The position numbers were made by a program, and so were the translations under genes. A stretch of DNA of 64,000 nt from Volvox africanus (taxonomy: Eukaryota > Chlorophyta > Chlorophyceae > Chlamydomonadales > Volvocaceae), in NCBI GenBank assembly GCA_030268105.1, contig BSDZ01000078.1:7434340-7498339 (forward strand), read 5' to 3'. How positions within the stretch are numbered: position 1 is the stretch's first letter; the number at the start of each line of letters is the position of its first letter. Below, piece after piece: positions 38,334 through 53,250 of this stretch. The notes beneath the pieces are model-generated. The model was not told where the DNA came from and searched no databases. It was given only the letters and a program-made list of their open reading frames with translations.

Positions 38334-40464
38334 TCATGTTGTCGCAGTCATGATACATAGAGAGAATTCTAGATAAGCAAGGATTGGAGGTAGTCAGATC
38401 GAGAGCCATTCCAATAGCAGTAGGCGTGAAGATGATGAAGTGGACATACTGGAGGATCCATCGCCATATAGGGCACTGGTCGGCAAATTGAATAACTTGG
38501 AATTTAGTACCCGACCAGACTTAGGATATGCCCTAAGCGTACTGTCCAGGTTTATGGGCAAGCCTAACAAGATGGCAATGGGAATGCCAATAAGGTCCAT
38601 GGTACGGAGGAGATGGTTGCGTATGCTATAGTGAAAGCGTTCGGGGGATGCCTTGTTAAGGGACAACGTATAGCGTATTGGACTTATGATGGATGATGGA
38701 ATTACGTGGACGCTGATATGTGGCGATATCTGTGGAGTGTCGAAGTAAATATGTCATGAGCAGCAGACGTTAATTGTTCCTGTAAATTTTACCTACCAAC
38801 GTTTGCAAATTTAACCTACCATATAATAAAGATTGTCCTGTCCTGGTTCATGGATAGAACCCCGTAAGTCTCACACTTGTCTCGCACAACAAAGGCATTG
38901 TACATTTAATAATCGGCAAAATTTTGGTTTCTGATTTGGCGGTAATTATATTATTTAGCTGAAGAGCAACTTTCATTTCGTTTGACCACTTCATTTCGTT
39001 TCACCACATGAAAGTGTGCCCACATTAGCAACTGAAATGAAAAAGTGGCAAATGTTCGAAAACTTATTGAATACTAAAAGGGTAAATGCGTAAGCAATTG
39101 CACCAGCAGTTTAACATTTAAAAGCCCGCACCATAATGATAGCCCGCACCATAACTGTTCTGACGGAAAATAAATTTTTCAGCTGAAGAGCAATGATAAA
39201 GGCCAATTTAAATTCGATTTCCGCAAGAAAGTGCCCAGATTGAGTATAAGCAACTGAATGCAATTCAATAAAAAAAGCAATTCAAAAAGTGGCAAAATGT
39301 CAAAATAATTTCAACACGATTCAAAGCAAAAAGGGTAAATACTTAAGGAATTGCACAAGCATCAAAATATTTCACAGCCGGCATCATAATGATTTCTGTT
39401 CTGACAAGAATTATAATATTCAATTGAATACAACATAAAGGGCAGTTTCCCATCTTTTTACCCCATACAAAGCCAGTGGCACCCTGAGATCATCAAACCC
39501 GGCCTCCAAGCGCGGCACGCACCCGCCATTGGTTAAAGCAGTTGCCGGCTGATGGCACCCCGGGGGAATGCCGGGTAAATTTTCAGCTGAAGAGCAATAA
39601 TGAGGGCCAGTTCAATTTTGATTTTGAACACTCATGAGTGAAAGAATGTCAGCAAATATGAGGGGGGGCCGGACGCTTTGCTGACACACAACAATTCACT
39701 CAATACGCAAGGATACTATAATGGTGTCGTACTGAAGATAACTGAACATAACATCACCCATTAGTGCACAACTTCCTTTGTTTGCATGCACATTTGTTAT
39801 AAAATAGATAACACAGTACACTTCTCCTCCCTATCCAGGCAGCCTTTTCTATGTCAAGTTGTATGCCATCCCCATTTCGTGGCGGCAGAAGGGTGACTTC
39901 ATCTCTGGTAGAGCCTTTGCAAACGTTGCAGGTAACATCTCCGTACGGCAGTATACCAGCACTACTTCCCCACTTGCAACACTCTCCCGGTGCTTTACAT
40001 CAACATGCTTCGTTCTTGATGCATATATGGGATATTTGCCTAGGTTCATCGCTCCTCGCGAGTACACCCAGATCTTAATTTTTGAGTTGTTGATGTCCAT
40101 GCCTCCGCGCATTTGGTTAAGCATTTGGCTTCTCGAACTGCACAGGGCTTCTCCGCTTCCACGGATGTAGCCACTCTTCACTTCATGCCCTTATCAGCCT
40201 TGGCTTGGCGTAATCCTTATTCCTAACTTGTCATCACCTCGACGAATATGGATATTATCAGGACGCCGCTCAGAAAAGCTGTAGATAGGTGTTGAAGTCA
40301 ACAAAGCGCCCGGCCGTATTGTCCGGCGCTCCTATCGGATTAATTCCATTTAAGTCCGATCAAGCATTGTTCGTCGAAGAGCACGGTTGTTATCAGCTAG
40401 GTTAAGAAGGATATCTCAAACGGATTACGACGTTTCTGGGCATGGCGTCTTGATAATAGAGATG
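38334..40464 (+). repeat. Array unit 19 (2131 bp)
   Basis: Core unit. RT core 38440-38631; RNase H C-half 39849-40181 (-). No private variant seen. Confidence 0.98.
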
Positions 40465-42595
40465 TCATGTTGTCGCAGTCATGATACATAGAGAGAATTC
40501 TAGATAAGCAAGGATTGGAGGTAGTCAGATCGAGAGCCATTCCAATAGCAGTAGGCGTGAAGATGATGAAGTGGACATACTGGAGGATCCATCGCCATAT
40601 AGGGCACTGGTCGGCAAATTGAATAACTTGGAATTTAGTACCCGACCAGACTTAGGATATGCCCTAAGCGTACTGTCCAGGTTTATGGGCAAGCCTAACA
40701 AGATGGCAATGGGAATGCCAATAAGGTCCATGGTACGGAGGAGATGGTTGCGTATGCTATAGTGAAAGCGTTCGGGGGATGCCTTGTTAAGGGACAACGT
40801 ATAGCGTATTGGACTTATGATGGATGATGGAATTACGTGGACGCTGATATGTGGCGATATCTGTGGAGTGTCGAAGTAAATATGTCATGAGCAGCAGACG
40901 TTAATTGTTCCTGTAAATTTTACCTACCAACGTTTGCAAATTTAACCTACCATATAATAAAGATTGTCCTGTCCTGGTTCATGGATAGAACCCCGTAAGT
41001 CTCACACTTGTCTCGCACAACAAAGGCATTGTACATTTAATAATCGGCAAAATTTTGGTTTCTGATTTGGCGGTAATTATATTATTTAGCTGAAGAGCAA
41101 CTTTCATTTCGTTTGACCACTTCATTTCGTTTCACCACATGAAAGTGTGCCCACATTAGCAACTGAAATGAAAAAGTGGCAAATGTTCGAAAACTTATTG
41201 AATACTAAAAGGGTAAATGCGTAAGCAATTGCACCAGCAGTTTAACATTTAAAAGCCCGCACCATAATGATAGCCCGCACCATAACTGTTCTGACGGAAA
41301 ATAAATTTTTCAGCTGAAGAGCAATGATAAAGGCCAATTTAAATTCGATTTCCGCAAGAAAGTGCCCAGATTGAGTATAAGCAACTGAATGCAATTCAAT
41401 AAAAAAAGCAATTCAAAAAGTGGCAAAATGTCAAAATAATTTCAACACGATTCAAAGCAAAAAGGGTAAATACTTAAGGAATTGCACAAGCATCAAAATA
41501 TTTCACAGCCGGCATCATAATGATTTCTGTTCTGACAAGAATTATAATATTCAATTGAATACAACATAAAGGGCAGTTTCCCATCTTTTTACCCCATACA
41601 AAGCCAGTGGCACCCTGAGATCATCAAACCCGGCCTCCAAGCGCGGCACGCACCCGCCATTGGTTAAAGCAGTTGCCGGCTGATGGCACCCCGGGGGAAT
41701 GCCGGGTAAATTTTCAGCTGAAGAGCAATAATGAGGGCCAGTTCAATTTTGATTTTGAACACTCATGAGTGAAAGAATGTCAGCAAATATGAGGGGGGGC
41801 CGGACGCTTTGCTGACACACAACAATTCACTCAATACGCAAGGATACTATAATGGTGTCGTACTGAAGATAACTGAACATAACATCACCCATTAGTGCAC
41901 AACTTCCTTTGTTTGCATGCACATTTGTTATAAAATAGATAACACAGTACACTTCTCCTCCCTATCCAGGCAGCCTTTTCTATGTCAAGTTGTATGCCAT
42001 CCCCATTTCGTGGCGGCAGAAGGGTGACTTCATCTCTGGTAGAGCCTTTGCAAACGTTGCAGGTAACATCTCCGTACGGCAGTATACCAGCACTACTTCC
42101 CCACTTGCAACACTCTCCCGGTGCTTTACATCAACATGCTTCGTTCTTGATGCATATATGGGATATTTGCCTAGGTTCATCGCTCCTCGCGAGTACACCC
42201 AGATCTTAATTTTTGAGTTGTTGATGTCCATGCCTCCGCGCATTTGGTTAAGCATTTGGCTTCTCGAACTGCACAGGGCTTCTCCGCTTCCACGGATGTA
42301 GCCACTCTTCACTTCATGCCCTTATCAGCCTTGGCTTGGCGTAATCCTTATTCCTAACTTGTCATCACCTCGACGAATATGGATATTATCAGGACGCCGC
42401 TCAGAAAAGCTGTAGATAGGTGTTGAAGTCAACAAAGCGCCCGGCCGTATTGTCCGGCGCTCCTATCGGATTAATTCCATTTAAGTCCGATCAAGCATTG
42501 TTCGTCGAAGAGCACGGTTGTTATCAGCTAGGTTAAGAAGGATATCTCAAACGGATTACGACGTTTCTGGGCATGGCGTCTTGATAATAGAGATG
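40465..42595 (+). repeat. Array unit 20 (2131 bp)
   Basis: Core unit. RT core 40571-40762; RNase H C-half 41980-42312 (-). No private variant seen. Confidence 0.98.
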
Positions 42596-44726
42596 TCATG
42601 TTGTCGCAGTCATGATACATAGAGAGAATTCTAGATAAGCAAGGATTGGAGGTAGTCAGATCGAGAGCCATTCCAATAGCAGTAGGCGTGAAGATGATGA
42701 AGTGGACATACTGGAGGATCCATCGCCATATAGGGCACTGGTCGGCAAATTGAATAACTTGGAATTTAGTACCCGACCAGACTTAGGATATGCCCTAAGC
42801 GTACTGTCCAGGTTTATGGGCAAGCCTAACAAGATGGCAATGGGAATGCCAATAAGGTCCATGGTACGGAGGAGATGGTTGCGTATGCTATAGTGAAAGC
42901 GTTCGGGGGATGCCTTGTTAAGGGACAACGTATAGCGTATTGGACTTATGATGGATGATGGAATTACGTGGACGCTGATATGTGGCGATATCTGTGGAGT
43001 GTCGAAGTAAATATGTCATGAGCAGCAGACGTTAATTGTTCCTGTAAATTTTACCTACCAACGTTTGCAAATTTAACCTACCATATAATAAAGATTGTCC
43101 TGTCCTGGTTCATGGATAGAACCCCGTAAGTCTCACACTTGTCTCGCACAACAAAGGCATTGTACATTTAATAATCGGCAAAATTTTGGTTTCTGATTTG
43201 GCGGTAATTATATTATTTAGCTGAAGAGCAACTTTCATTTCGTTTGACCACTTCATTTCGTTTCACCACATGAAAGTGTGCCCACATTAGCAACTGAAAT
43301 GAAAAAGTGGCAAATGTTCGAAAACTTATTGAATACTAAAAGGGTAAATGCGTAAGCAATTGCACCAGCAGTTTAACATTTAAAAGCCCGCACCATAATG
43401 ATAGCCCGCACCATAACTGTTCTGACGGAAAATAAATTTTTCAGCTGAAGAGCAATGATAAAGGCCAATTTAAATTCGATTTCCGCAAGAAAGTGCCCAG
43501 ATTGAGTATAAGCAACTGAATGCAATTCAATAAAAAAAGCAATTCAAAAAGTGGCAAAATGTCAAAATAATTTCAACACGATTCAAAGCAAAAAGGGTAA
43601 ATACTTAAGGAATTGCACAAGCATCAAAATATTTCACAGCCGGCATCATAATGATTTCTGTTCTGACAAGAATTATAATATTCAATTGAATACAACATAA
43701 AGGGCAGTTTCCCATCTTTTTACCCCATACAAAGCCAGTGGCACCCTGAGATCATCAAACCCGGCCTCCAAGCGCGGCACGCACCCGCCATTGGTTAAAG
43801 CAGTTGCCGGCTGATGGCACCCCGGGGGAATGCCGGGTAAATTTTCAGCTGAAGAGCAATAATGAGGGCCAGTTCAATTTTGATTTTGAACACTCATGAG
43901 TGAAAGAATGTCAGCAAATATGAGGGGGGGCCGGACGCTTTGCTGACACACAACAATTCACTCAATACGCAAGGATACTATAATGGTGTCGTACTGAAGA
44001 TAACTGAACATAACATCACCCATTAGTGCACAACTTCCTTTGTTTGCATGCACATTTGTTATAAAATAGATAACACAGTACACTTCTCCTCCCTATCCAG
44101 GCAGCCTTTTCTATGTCAAGTTGTATGCCATCCCCATTTCGTGGCGGCAGAAGGGTGACTTCATCTCTGGTAGAGCCTTTGCAAACGTTGCAGGTAACAT
44201 CTCCGTACGGCAGTATACCAGCACTACTTCCCCACTTGCAACACTCTCCCGGTGCTTTACATCAACATGCTTCGTTCTTGATGCATATATGGGATATTTG
44301 CCTAGGTTCATCGCTCCTCGCGAGTACACCCAGATCTTAATTTTTGAGTTGTTGATGTCCATGCCTCCGCGCATTTGGTTAAGCATTTGGCTTCTCGAAC
44401 TGCACAGGGCTTCTCCGCTTCCACGGATGTAGCCACTCTTCACTTCATGCCCTTATCAGCCTTGGCTTGGCGTAATCCTTATTCCTAACTTGTCATCACC
44501 TCGACGAATATGGATATTATCAGGACGCCGCTCAGAAAAGCTGTAGATAGGTGTTGAAGTCAACAAAGCGCCCGGCCGTATTGTCCGGCGCTCCTATCGG
44601 ATTAATTCCATTTAAGTCCGATCAAGCATTGTTCGTCGAAGAGCACGGTTGTTATCAGCTAGGTTAAGAAGGATATCTCAAACGGATTACGACGTTTCTG
44701 GGCATGGCGTCTTGATAATAGAGATG
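42596..44726 (+). repeat. Array unit 21 (2131 bp)
   Basis: Core unit. RT core 42702-42893; RNase H C-half 44111-44443 (-). No private variant seen. Confidence 0.98.
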
Positions 44727-46857
44727 TCATGTTGTCGCAGTCATGATACATAGAGAGAATTCTAGATAAGCAAGGATTGGAGGTAGTCAGATCGAGAGCC
44801 ATTCCAATAGCAGTAGGCGTGAAGATGATGAAGTGGACATACTGGAGGATCCATCGCCATATAGGGCACTGGTCGGCAAATTGAATAACTTGGAATTTAG
44901 TACCCGACCAGACTTAGGATATGCCCTAAGCGTACTGTCCAGGTTTATGGGCAAGCCTAACAAGATGGCAATGGGAATGCCAATAAGGTCCATGGTACGG
45001 AGGAGATGGTTGCGTATGCTATAGTGAAAGCGTTCGGGGGATGCCTTGTTAAGGGACAACGTATAGCGTATTGGACTTATGATGGATGATGGAATTACGT
45101 GGACGCTGATATGTGGCGATATCTGTGGAGTGTCGAAGTAAATATGTCATGAGCAGCAGACGTTAATTGTTCCTGTAAATTTTACCTACCAACGTTTGCA
45201 AATTTAACCTACCATATAATAAAGATTGTCCTGTCCTGGTTCATGGATAGAACCCCGTAAGTCTCACACTTGTCTCGCACAACAAAGGCATTGTACATTT
45301 AATAATCGGCAAAATTTTGGTTTCTGATTTGGCGGTAATTATATTATTTAGCTGAAGAGCAACTTTCATTTCGTTTGACCACTTCATTTCGTTTCACCAC
45401 ATGAAAGTGTGCCCACATTAGCAACTGAAATGAAAAAGTGGCAAATGTTCGAAAACTTATTGAATACTAAAAGGGTAAATGCGTAAGCAATTGCACCAGC
45501 AGTTTAACATTTAAAAGCCCGCACCATAATGATAGCCCGCACCATAACTGTTCTGACGGAAAATAAATTTTTCAGCTGAAGAGCAATGATAAAGGCCAAT
45601 TTAAATTCGATTTCCGCAAGAAAGTGCCCAGATTGAGTATAAGCAACTGAATGCAATTCAATAAAAAAAGCAATTCAAAAAGTGGCAAAATGTCAAAATA
45701 ATTTCAACACGATTCAAAGCAAAAAGGGTAAATACTTAAGGAATTGCACAAGCATCAAAATATTTCACAGCCGGCATCATAATGATTTCTGTTCTGACAA
45801 GAATTATAATATTCAATTGAATACAACATAAAGGGCAGTTTCCCATCTTTTTACCCCATACAAAGCCAGTGGCACCCTGAGATCATCAAACCCGGCCTCC
45901 AAGCGCGGCACGCACCCGCCATTGGTTAAAGCAGTTGCCGGCTGATGGCACCCCGGGGGAATGCCGGGTAAATTTTCAGCTGAAGAGCAATAATGAGGGC
46001 CAGTTCAATTTTGATTTTGAACACTCATGAGTGAAAGAATGTCAGCAAATATGAGGGGGGGCCGGACGCTTTGCTGACACACAACAATTCACTCAATACG
46101 CAAGGATACTATAATGGTGTCGTACTGAAGATAACTGAACATAACATCACCCATTAGTGCACAACTTCCTTTGTTTGCATGCACATTTGTTATAAAATAG
46201 ATAACACAGTACACTTCTCCTCCCTATCCAGGCAGCCTTTTCTATGTCAAGTTGTATGCCATCCCCATTTCGTGGCGGCAGAAGGGTGACTTCATCTCTG
46301 GTAGAGCCTTTGCAAACGTTGCAGGTAACATCTCCGTACGGCAGTATACCAGCACTACTTCCCCACTTGCAACACTCTCCCGGTGCTTTACATCAACATG
46401 CTTCGTTCTTGATGCATATATGGGATATTTGCCTAGGTTCATCGCTCCTCGCGAGTACACCCAGATCTTAATTTTTGAGTTGTTGATGTCCATGCCTCCG
46501 CGCATTTGGTTAAGCATTTGGCTTCTCGAACTGCACAGGGCTTCTCCGCTTCCACGGATGTAGCCACTCTTCACTTCATGCCCTTATCAGCCTTGGCTTG
46601 GCGTAATCCTTATTCCTAACTTGTCATCACCTCGACGAATATGGATATTATCAGGACGCCGCTCAGAAAAGCTGTAGATAGGTGTTGAAGTCAACAAAGC
46701 GCCCGGCCGTATTGTCCGGCGCTCCTATCGGATTAATTCCATTTAAGTCCGATCAAGCATTGTTCGTCGAAGAGCACGGTTGTTATCAGCTAGGTTAAGA
46801 AGGATATCTCAAACGGATTACGACGTTTCTGGGCATGGCGTCTTGATAATAGAGATG
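44727..46857 (+). repeat. Array unit 22 (2131 bp)
   Basis: Core unit. RT core 44833-45024; RNase H C-half 46242-46574 (-). No private variant seen. Confidence 0.98.
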
Positions 46858-48988
46858 TCATGTTGTCGCAGTCATGATACATAGAGAGAATTCTAGATAA
46901 GCAAGGATTGGAGGTAGTCAGATCGAGAGCCATTCCAATAGCAGTAGGCGTGAAGATGATGAAGTGGACATACTGGAGGATCCATCGCCATATAGGGCAC
47001 TGGTCGGCAAATTGAATAACTTGGAATTTAGTACCCGACCAGACTTAGGATATGCCCTAAGCGTACTGTCCAGGTTTATGGGCAAGCCTAACAAGATGGC
47101 AATGGGAATGCCAATAAGGTCCATGGTACGGAGGAGATGGTTGCGTATGCTATAGTGAAAGCGTTCGGGGGATGCCTTGTTAAGGGACAACGTATAGCGT
47201 ATTGGACTTATGATGGATGATGGAATTACGTGGACGCTGATATGTGGCGATATCTGTGGAGTGTCGAAGTAAATATGTCATGAGCAGCAGACGTTAATTG
47301 TTCCTGTAAATTTTACCTACCAACGTTTGCAAATTTAACCTACCATATAATAAAGATTGTCCTGTCCTGGTTCATGGATAGAACCCCGTAAGTCTCACAC
47401 TTGTCTCGCACAACAAAGGCATTGTACATTTAATAATCGGCAAAATTTTGGTTTCTGATTTGGCGGTAATTATATTATTTAGCTGAAGAGCAACTTTCAT
47501 TTCGTTTGACCACTTCATTTCGTTTCACCACATGAAAGTGTGCCCACATTAGCAACTGAAATGAAAAAGTGGCAAATGTTCGAAAACTTATTGAATACTA
47601 AAAGGGTAAATGCGTAAGCAATTGCACCAGCAGTTTAACATTTAAAAGCCCGCACCATAATGATAGCCCGCACCATAACTGTTCTGACGGAAAATAAATT
47701 TTTCAGCTGAAGAGCAATGATAAAGGCCAATTTAAATTCGATTTCCGCAAGAAAGTGCCCAGATTGAGTATAAGCAACTGAATGCAATTCAATAAAAAAA
47801 GCAATTCAAAAAGTGGCAAAATGTCAAAATAATTTCAACACGATTCAAAGCAAAAAGGGTAAATACTTAAGGAATTGCACAAGCATCAAAATATTTCACA
47901 GCCGGCATCATAATGATTTCTGTTCTGACAAGAATTATAATATTCAATTGAATACAACATAAAGGGCAGTTTCCCATCTTTTTACCCCATACAAAGCCAG
48001 TGGCACCCTGAGATCATCAAACCCGGCCTCCAAGCGCGGCACGCACCCGCCATTGGTTAAAGCAGTTGCCGGCTGATGGCACCCCGGGGGAATGCCGGGT
48101 AAATTTTCAGCTGAAGAGCAATAATGAGGGCCAGTTCAATTTTGATTTTGAACACTCATGAGTGAAAGAATGTCAGCAAATATGAGGGGGGGCCGGACGC
48201 TTTGCTGACACACAACAATTCACTCAATACGCAAGGATACTATAATGGTGTCGTACTGAAGATAACTGAACATAACATCACCCATTAGTGCACAACTTCC
48301 TTTGTTTGCATGCACATTTGTTATAAAATAGATAACACAGTACACTTCTCCTCCCTATCCAGGCAGCCTTTTCTATGTCAAGTTGTATGCCATCCCCATT
48401 TCGTGGCGGCAGAAGGGTGACTTCATCTCTGGTAGAGCCTTTGCAAACGTTGCAGGTAACATCTCCGTACGGCAGTATACCAGCACTACTTCCCCACTTG
48501 CAACACTCTCCCGGTGCTTTACATCAACATGCTTCGTTCTTGATGCATATATGGGATATTTGCCTAGGTTCATCGCTCCTCGCGAGTACACCCAGATCTT
48601 AATTTTTGAGTTGTTGATGTCCATGCCTCCGCGCATTTGGTTAAGCATTTGGCTTCTCGAACTGCACAGGGCTTCTCCGCTTCCACGGATGTAGCCACTC
48701 TTCACTTCATGCCCTTATCAGCCTTGGCTTGGCGTAATCCTTATTCCTAACTTGTCATCACCTCGACGAATATGGATATTATCAGGACGCCGCTCAGAAA
48801 AGCTGTAGATAGGTGTTGAAGTCAACAAAGCGCCCGGCCGTATTGTCCGGCGCTCCTATCGGATTAATTCCATTTAAGTCCGATCAAGCATTGTTCGTCG
48901 AAGAGCACGGTTGTTATCAGCTAGGTTAAGAAGGATATCTCAAACGGATTACGACGTTTCTGGGCATGGCGTCTTGATAATAGAGATG
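46858..48988 (+). repeat. Array unit 23 (2131 bp)
   Basis: Core unit. RT core 46964-47155; RNase H C-half 48373-48705 (-). No private variant seen. Confidence 0.98.
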
Positions 48989-51119
48989 TCATGTTGTCGC
49001 AGTCATGATACATAGAGAGAATTCTAGATAAGCAAGGATTGGAGGTAGTCAGATCGAGAGCCATTCCAATAGCAGTAGGCGTGAAGATGATGAAGTGGAC
49101 ATACTGGAGGATCCATCGCCATATAGGGCACTGGTCGGCAAATTGAATAACTTGGAATTTAGTACCCGACCAGACTTAGGATATGCCCTAAGCGTACTGT
49201 CCAGGTTTATGGGCAAGCCTAACAAGATGGCAATGGGAATGCCAATAAGGTCCATGGTACGGAGGAGATGGTTGCGTATGCTATAGTGAAAGCGTTCGGG
49301 GGATGCCTTGTTAAGGGACAACGTATAGCGTATTGGACTTATGATGGATGATGGAATTACGTGGACGCTGATATGTGGCGATATCTGTGGAGTGTCGAAG
49401 TAAATATGTCATGAGCAGCAGACGTTAATTGTTCCTGTAAATTTTACCTACCAACGTTTGCAAATTTAACCTACCATATAATAAAGATTGTCCTGTCCTG
49501 GTTCATGGATAGAACCCCGTAAGTCTCACACTTGTCTCGCACAACAAAGGCATTGTACATTTAATAATCGGCAAAATTTTGGTTTCTGATTTGGCGGTAA
49601 TTATATTATTTAGCTGAAGAGCAACTTTCATTTCGTTTGACCACTTCATTTCGTTTCACCACATGAAAGTGTGCCCACATTAGCAACTGAAATGAAAAAG
49701 TGGCAAATGTTCGAAAACTTATTGAATACTAAAAGGGTAAATGCGTAAGCAATTGCACCAGCAGTTTAACATTTAAAAGCCCGCACCATAATGATAGCCC
49801 GCACCATAACTGTTCTGACGGAAAATAAATTTTTCAGCTGAAGAGCAATGATAAAGGCCAATTTAAATTCGATTTCCGCAAGAAAGTGCCCAGATTGAGT
49901 ATAAGCAACTGAATGCAATTCAATAAAAAAAGCAATTCAAAAAGTGGCAAAATGTCAAAATAATTTCAACACGATTCAAAGCAAAAAGGGTAAATACTTA
50001 AGGAATTGCACAAGCATCAAAATATTTCACAGCCGGCATCATAATGATTTCTGTTCTGACAAGAATTATAATATTCAATTGAATACAACATAAAGGGCAG
50101 TTTCCCATCTTTTTACCCCATACAAAGCCAGTGGCACCCTGAGATCATCAAACCCGGCCTCCAAGCGCGGCACGCACCCGCCATTGGTTAAAGCAGTTGC
50201 CGGCTGATGGCACCCCGGGGGAATGCCGGGTAAATTTTCAGCTGAAGAGCAATAATGAGGGCCAGTTCAATTTTGATTTTGAACACTCATGAGTGAAAGA
50301 ATGTCAGCAAATATGAGGGGGGGCCGGACGCTTTGCTGACACACAACAATTCACTCAATACGCAAGGATACTATAATGGTGTCGTACTGAAGATAACTGA
50401 ACATAACATCACCCATTAGTGCACAACTTCCTTTGTTTGCATGCACATTTGTTATAAAATAGATAACACAGTACACTTCTCCTCCCTATCCAGGCAGCCT
50501 TTTCTATGTCAAGTTGTATGCCATCCCCATTTCGTGGCGGCAGAAGGGTGACTTCATCTCTGGTAGAGCCTTTGCAAACGTTGCAGGTAACATCTCCGTA
50601 CGGCAGTATACCAGCACTACTTCCCCACTTGCAACACTCTCCCGGTGCTTTACATCAACATGCTTCGTTCTTGATGCATATATGGGATATTTGCCTAGGT
50701 TCATCGCTCCTCGCGAGTACACCCAGATCTTAATTTTTGAGTTGTTGATGTCCATGCCTCCGCGCATTTGGTTAAGCATTTGGCTTCTCGAACTGCACAG
50801 GGCTTCTCCGCTTCCACGGATGTAGCCACTCTTCACTTCATGCCCTTATCAGCCTTGGCTTGGCGTAATCCTTATTCCTAACTTGTCATCACCTCGACGA
50901 ATATGGATATTATCAGGACGCCGCTCAGAAAAGCTGTAGATAGGTGTTGAAGTCAACAAAGCGCCCGGCCGTATTGTCCGGCGCTCCTATCGGATTAATT
51001 CCATTTAAGTCCGATCAAGCATTGTTCGTCGAAGAGCACGGTTGTTATCAGCTAGGTTAAGAAGGATATCTCAAACGGATTACGACGTTTCTGGGCATGG
51101 CGTCTTGATAATAGAGATG
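48989..51119 (+). repeat. Array unit 24 (2131 bp)
   Basis: Core unit. RT core 49095-49286; RNase H C-half 50504-50836 (-). No private variant seen. Confidence 0.98.
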
Positions 51120-53250
51120 TCATGTTGTCGCAGTCATGATACATAGAGAGAATTCTAGATAAGCAAGGATTGGAGGTAGTCAGATCGAGAGCCATTCCAA
51201 TAGCAGTAGGCGTGAAGATGATGAAGTGGACATACTGGAGGATCCATCGCCATATAGGGCACTGGTCGGCAAATTGAATAACTTGGAATTTAGTACCCGA
51301 CCAGACTTAGGATATGCCCTAAGCGTACTGTCCAGGTTTATGGGCAAGCCTAACAAGATGGCAATGGGAATGCCAATAAGGTCCATGGTACGGAGGAGAT
51401 GGTTGCGTATGCTATAGTGAAAGCGTTCGGGGGATGCCTTGTTAAGGGACAACGTATAGCGTATTGGACTTATGATGGATGATGGAATTACGTGGACGCT
51501 GATATGTGGCGATATCTGTGGAGTGTCGAAGTAAATATGTCATGAGCAGCAGACGTTAATTGTTCCTGTAAATTTTACCTACCAACGTTTGCAAATTTAA
51601 CCTACCATATAATAAAGATTGTCCTGTCCTGGTTCATGGATAGAACCCCGTAAGTCTCACACTTGTCTCGCACAACAAAGGCATTGTACATTTAATAATC
51701 GGCAAAATTTTGGTTTCTGATTTGGCGGTAATTATATTATTTAGCTGAAGAGCAACTTTCATTTCGTTTGACCACTTCATTTCGTTTCACCACATGAAAG
51801 TGTGCCCACATTAGCAACTGAAATGAAAAAGTGGCAAATGTTCGAAAACTTATTGAATACTAAAAGGGTAAATGCGTAAGCAATTGCACCAGCAGTTTAA
51901 CATTTAAAAGCCCGCACCATAATGATAGCCCGCACCATAACTGTTCTGACGGAAAATAAATTTTTCAGCTGAAGAGCAATGATAAAGGCCAATTTAAATT
52001 CGATTTCCGCAAGAAAGTGCCCAGATTGAGTATAAGCAACTGAATGCAATTCAATAAAAAAAGCAATTCAAAAAGTGGCAAAATGTCAAAATAATTTCAA
52101 CACGATTCAAAGCAAAAAGGGTAAATACTTAAGGAATTGCACAAGCATCAAAATATTTCACAGCCGGCATCATAATGATTTCTGTTCTGACAAGAATTAT
52201 AATATTCAATTGAATACAACATAAAGGGCAGTTTCCCATCTTTTTACCCCATACAAAGCCAGTGGCACCCTGAGATCATCAAACCCGGCCTCCAAGCGCG
52301 GCACGCACCCGCCATTGGTTAAAGCAGTTGCCGGCTGATGGCACCCCGGGGGAATGCCGGGTAAATTTTCAGCTGAAGAGCAATAATGAGGGCCAGTTCA
52401 ATTTTGATTTTGAACACTCATGAGTGAAAGAATGTCAGCAAATATGAGGGGGGGCCGGACGCTTTGCTGACACACAACAATTCACTCAATACGCAAGGAT
52501 ACTATAATGGTGTCGTACTGAAGATAACTGAACATAACATCACCCATTAGTGCACAACTTCCTTTGTTTGCATGCACATTTGTTATAAAATAGATAACAC
52601 AGTACACTTCTCCTCCCTATCCAGGCAGCCTTTTCTATGTCAAGTTGTATGCCATCCCCATTTCGTGGCGGCAGAAGGGTGACTTCATCTCTGGTAGAGC
52701 CTTTGCAAACGTTGCAGGTAACATCTCCGTACGGCAGTATACCAGCACTACTTCCCCACTTGCAACACTCTCCCGGTGCTTTACATCAACATGCTTCGTT
52801 CTTGATGCATATATGGGATATTTGCCTAGGTTCATCGCTCCTCGCGAGTACACCCAGATCTTAATTTTTGAGTTGTTGATGTCCATGCCTCCGCGCATTT
52901 GGTTAAGCATTTGGCTTCTCGAACTGCACAGGGCTTCTCCGCTTCCACGGATGTAGCCACTCTTCACTTCATGCCCTTATCAGCCTTGGCTTGGCGTAAT
53001 CCTTATTCCTAACTTGTCATCACCTCGACGAATATGGATATTATCAGGACGCCGCTCAGAAAAGCTGTAGATAGGTGTTGAAGTCAACAAAGCGCCCGGC
53101 CGTATTGTCCGGCGCTCCTATCGGATTAATTCCATTTAAGTCCGATCAAGCATTGTTCGTCGAAGAGCACGGTTGTTATCAGCTAGGTTAAGAAGGATAT
53201 CTCAAACGGATTACGACGTTTCTGGGCATGGCGTCTTGATAATAGAGATG
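51120..53250 (+). repeat. Array unit 25 (2131 bp)
   Basis: Last unit with the uniform core marker set. RT core 51226-51417; RNase H C-half 52635-52967 (-). Confidence 0.98.
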
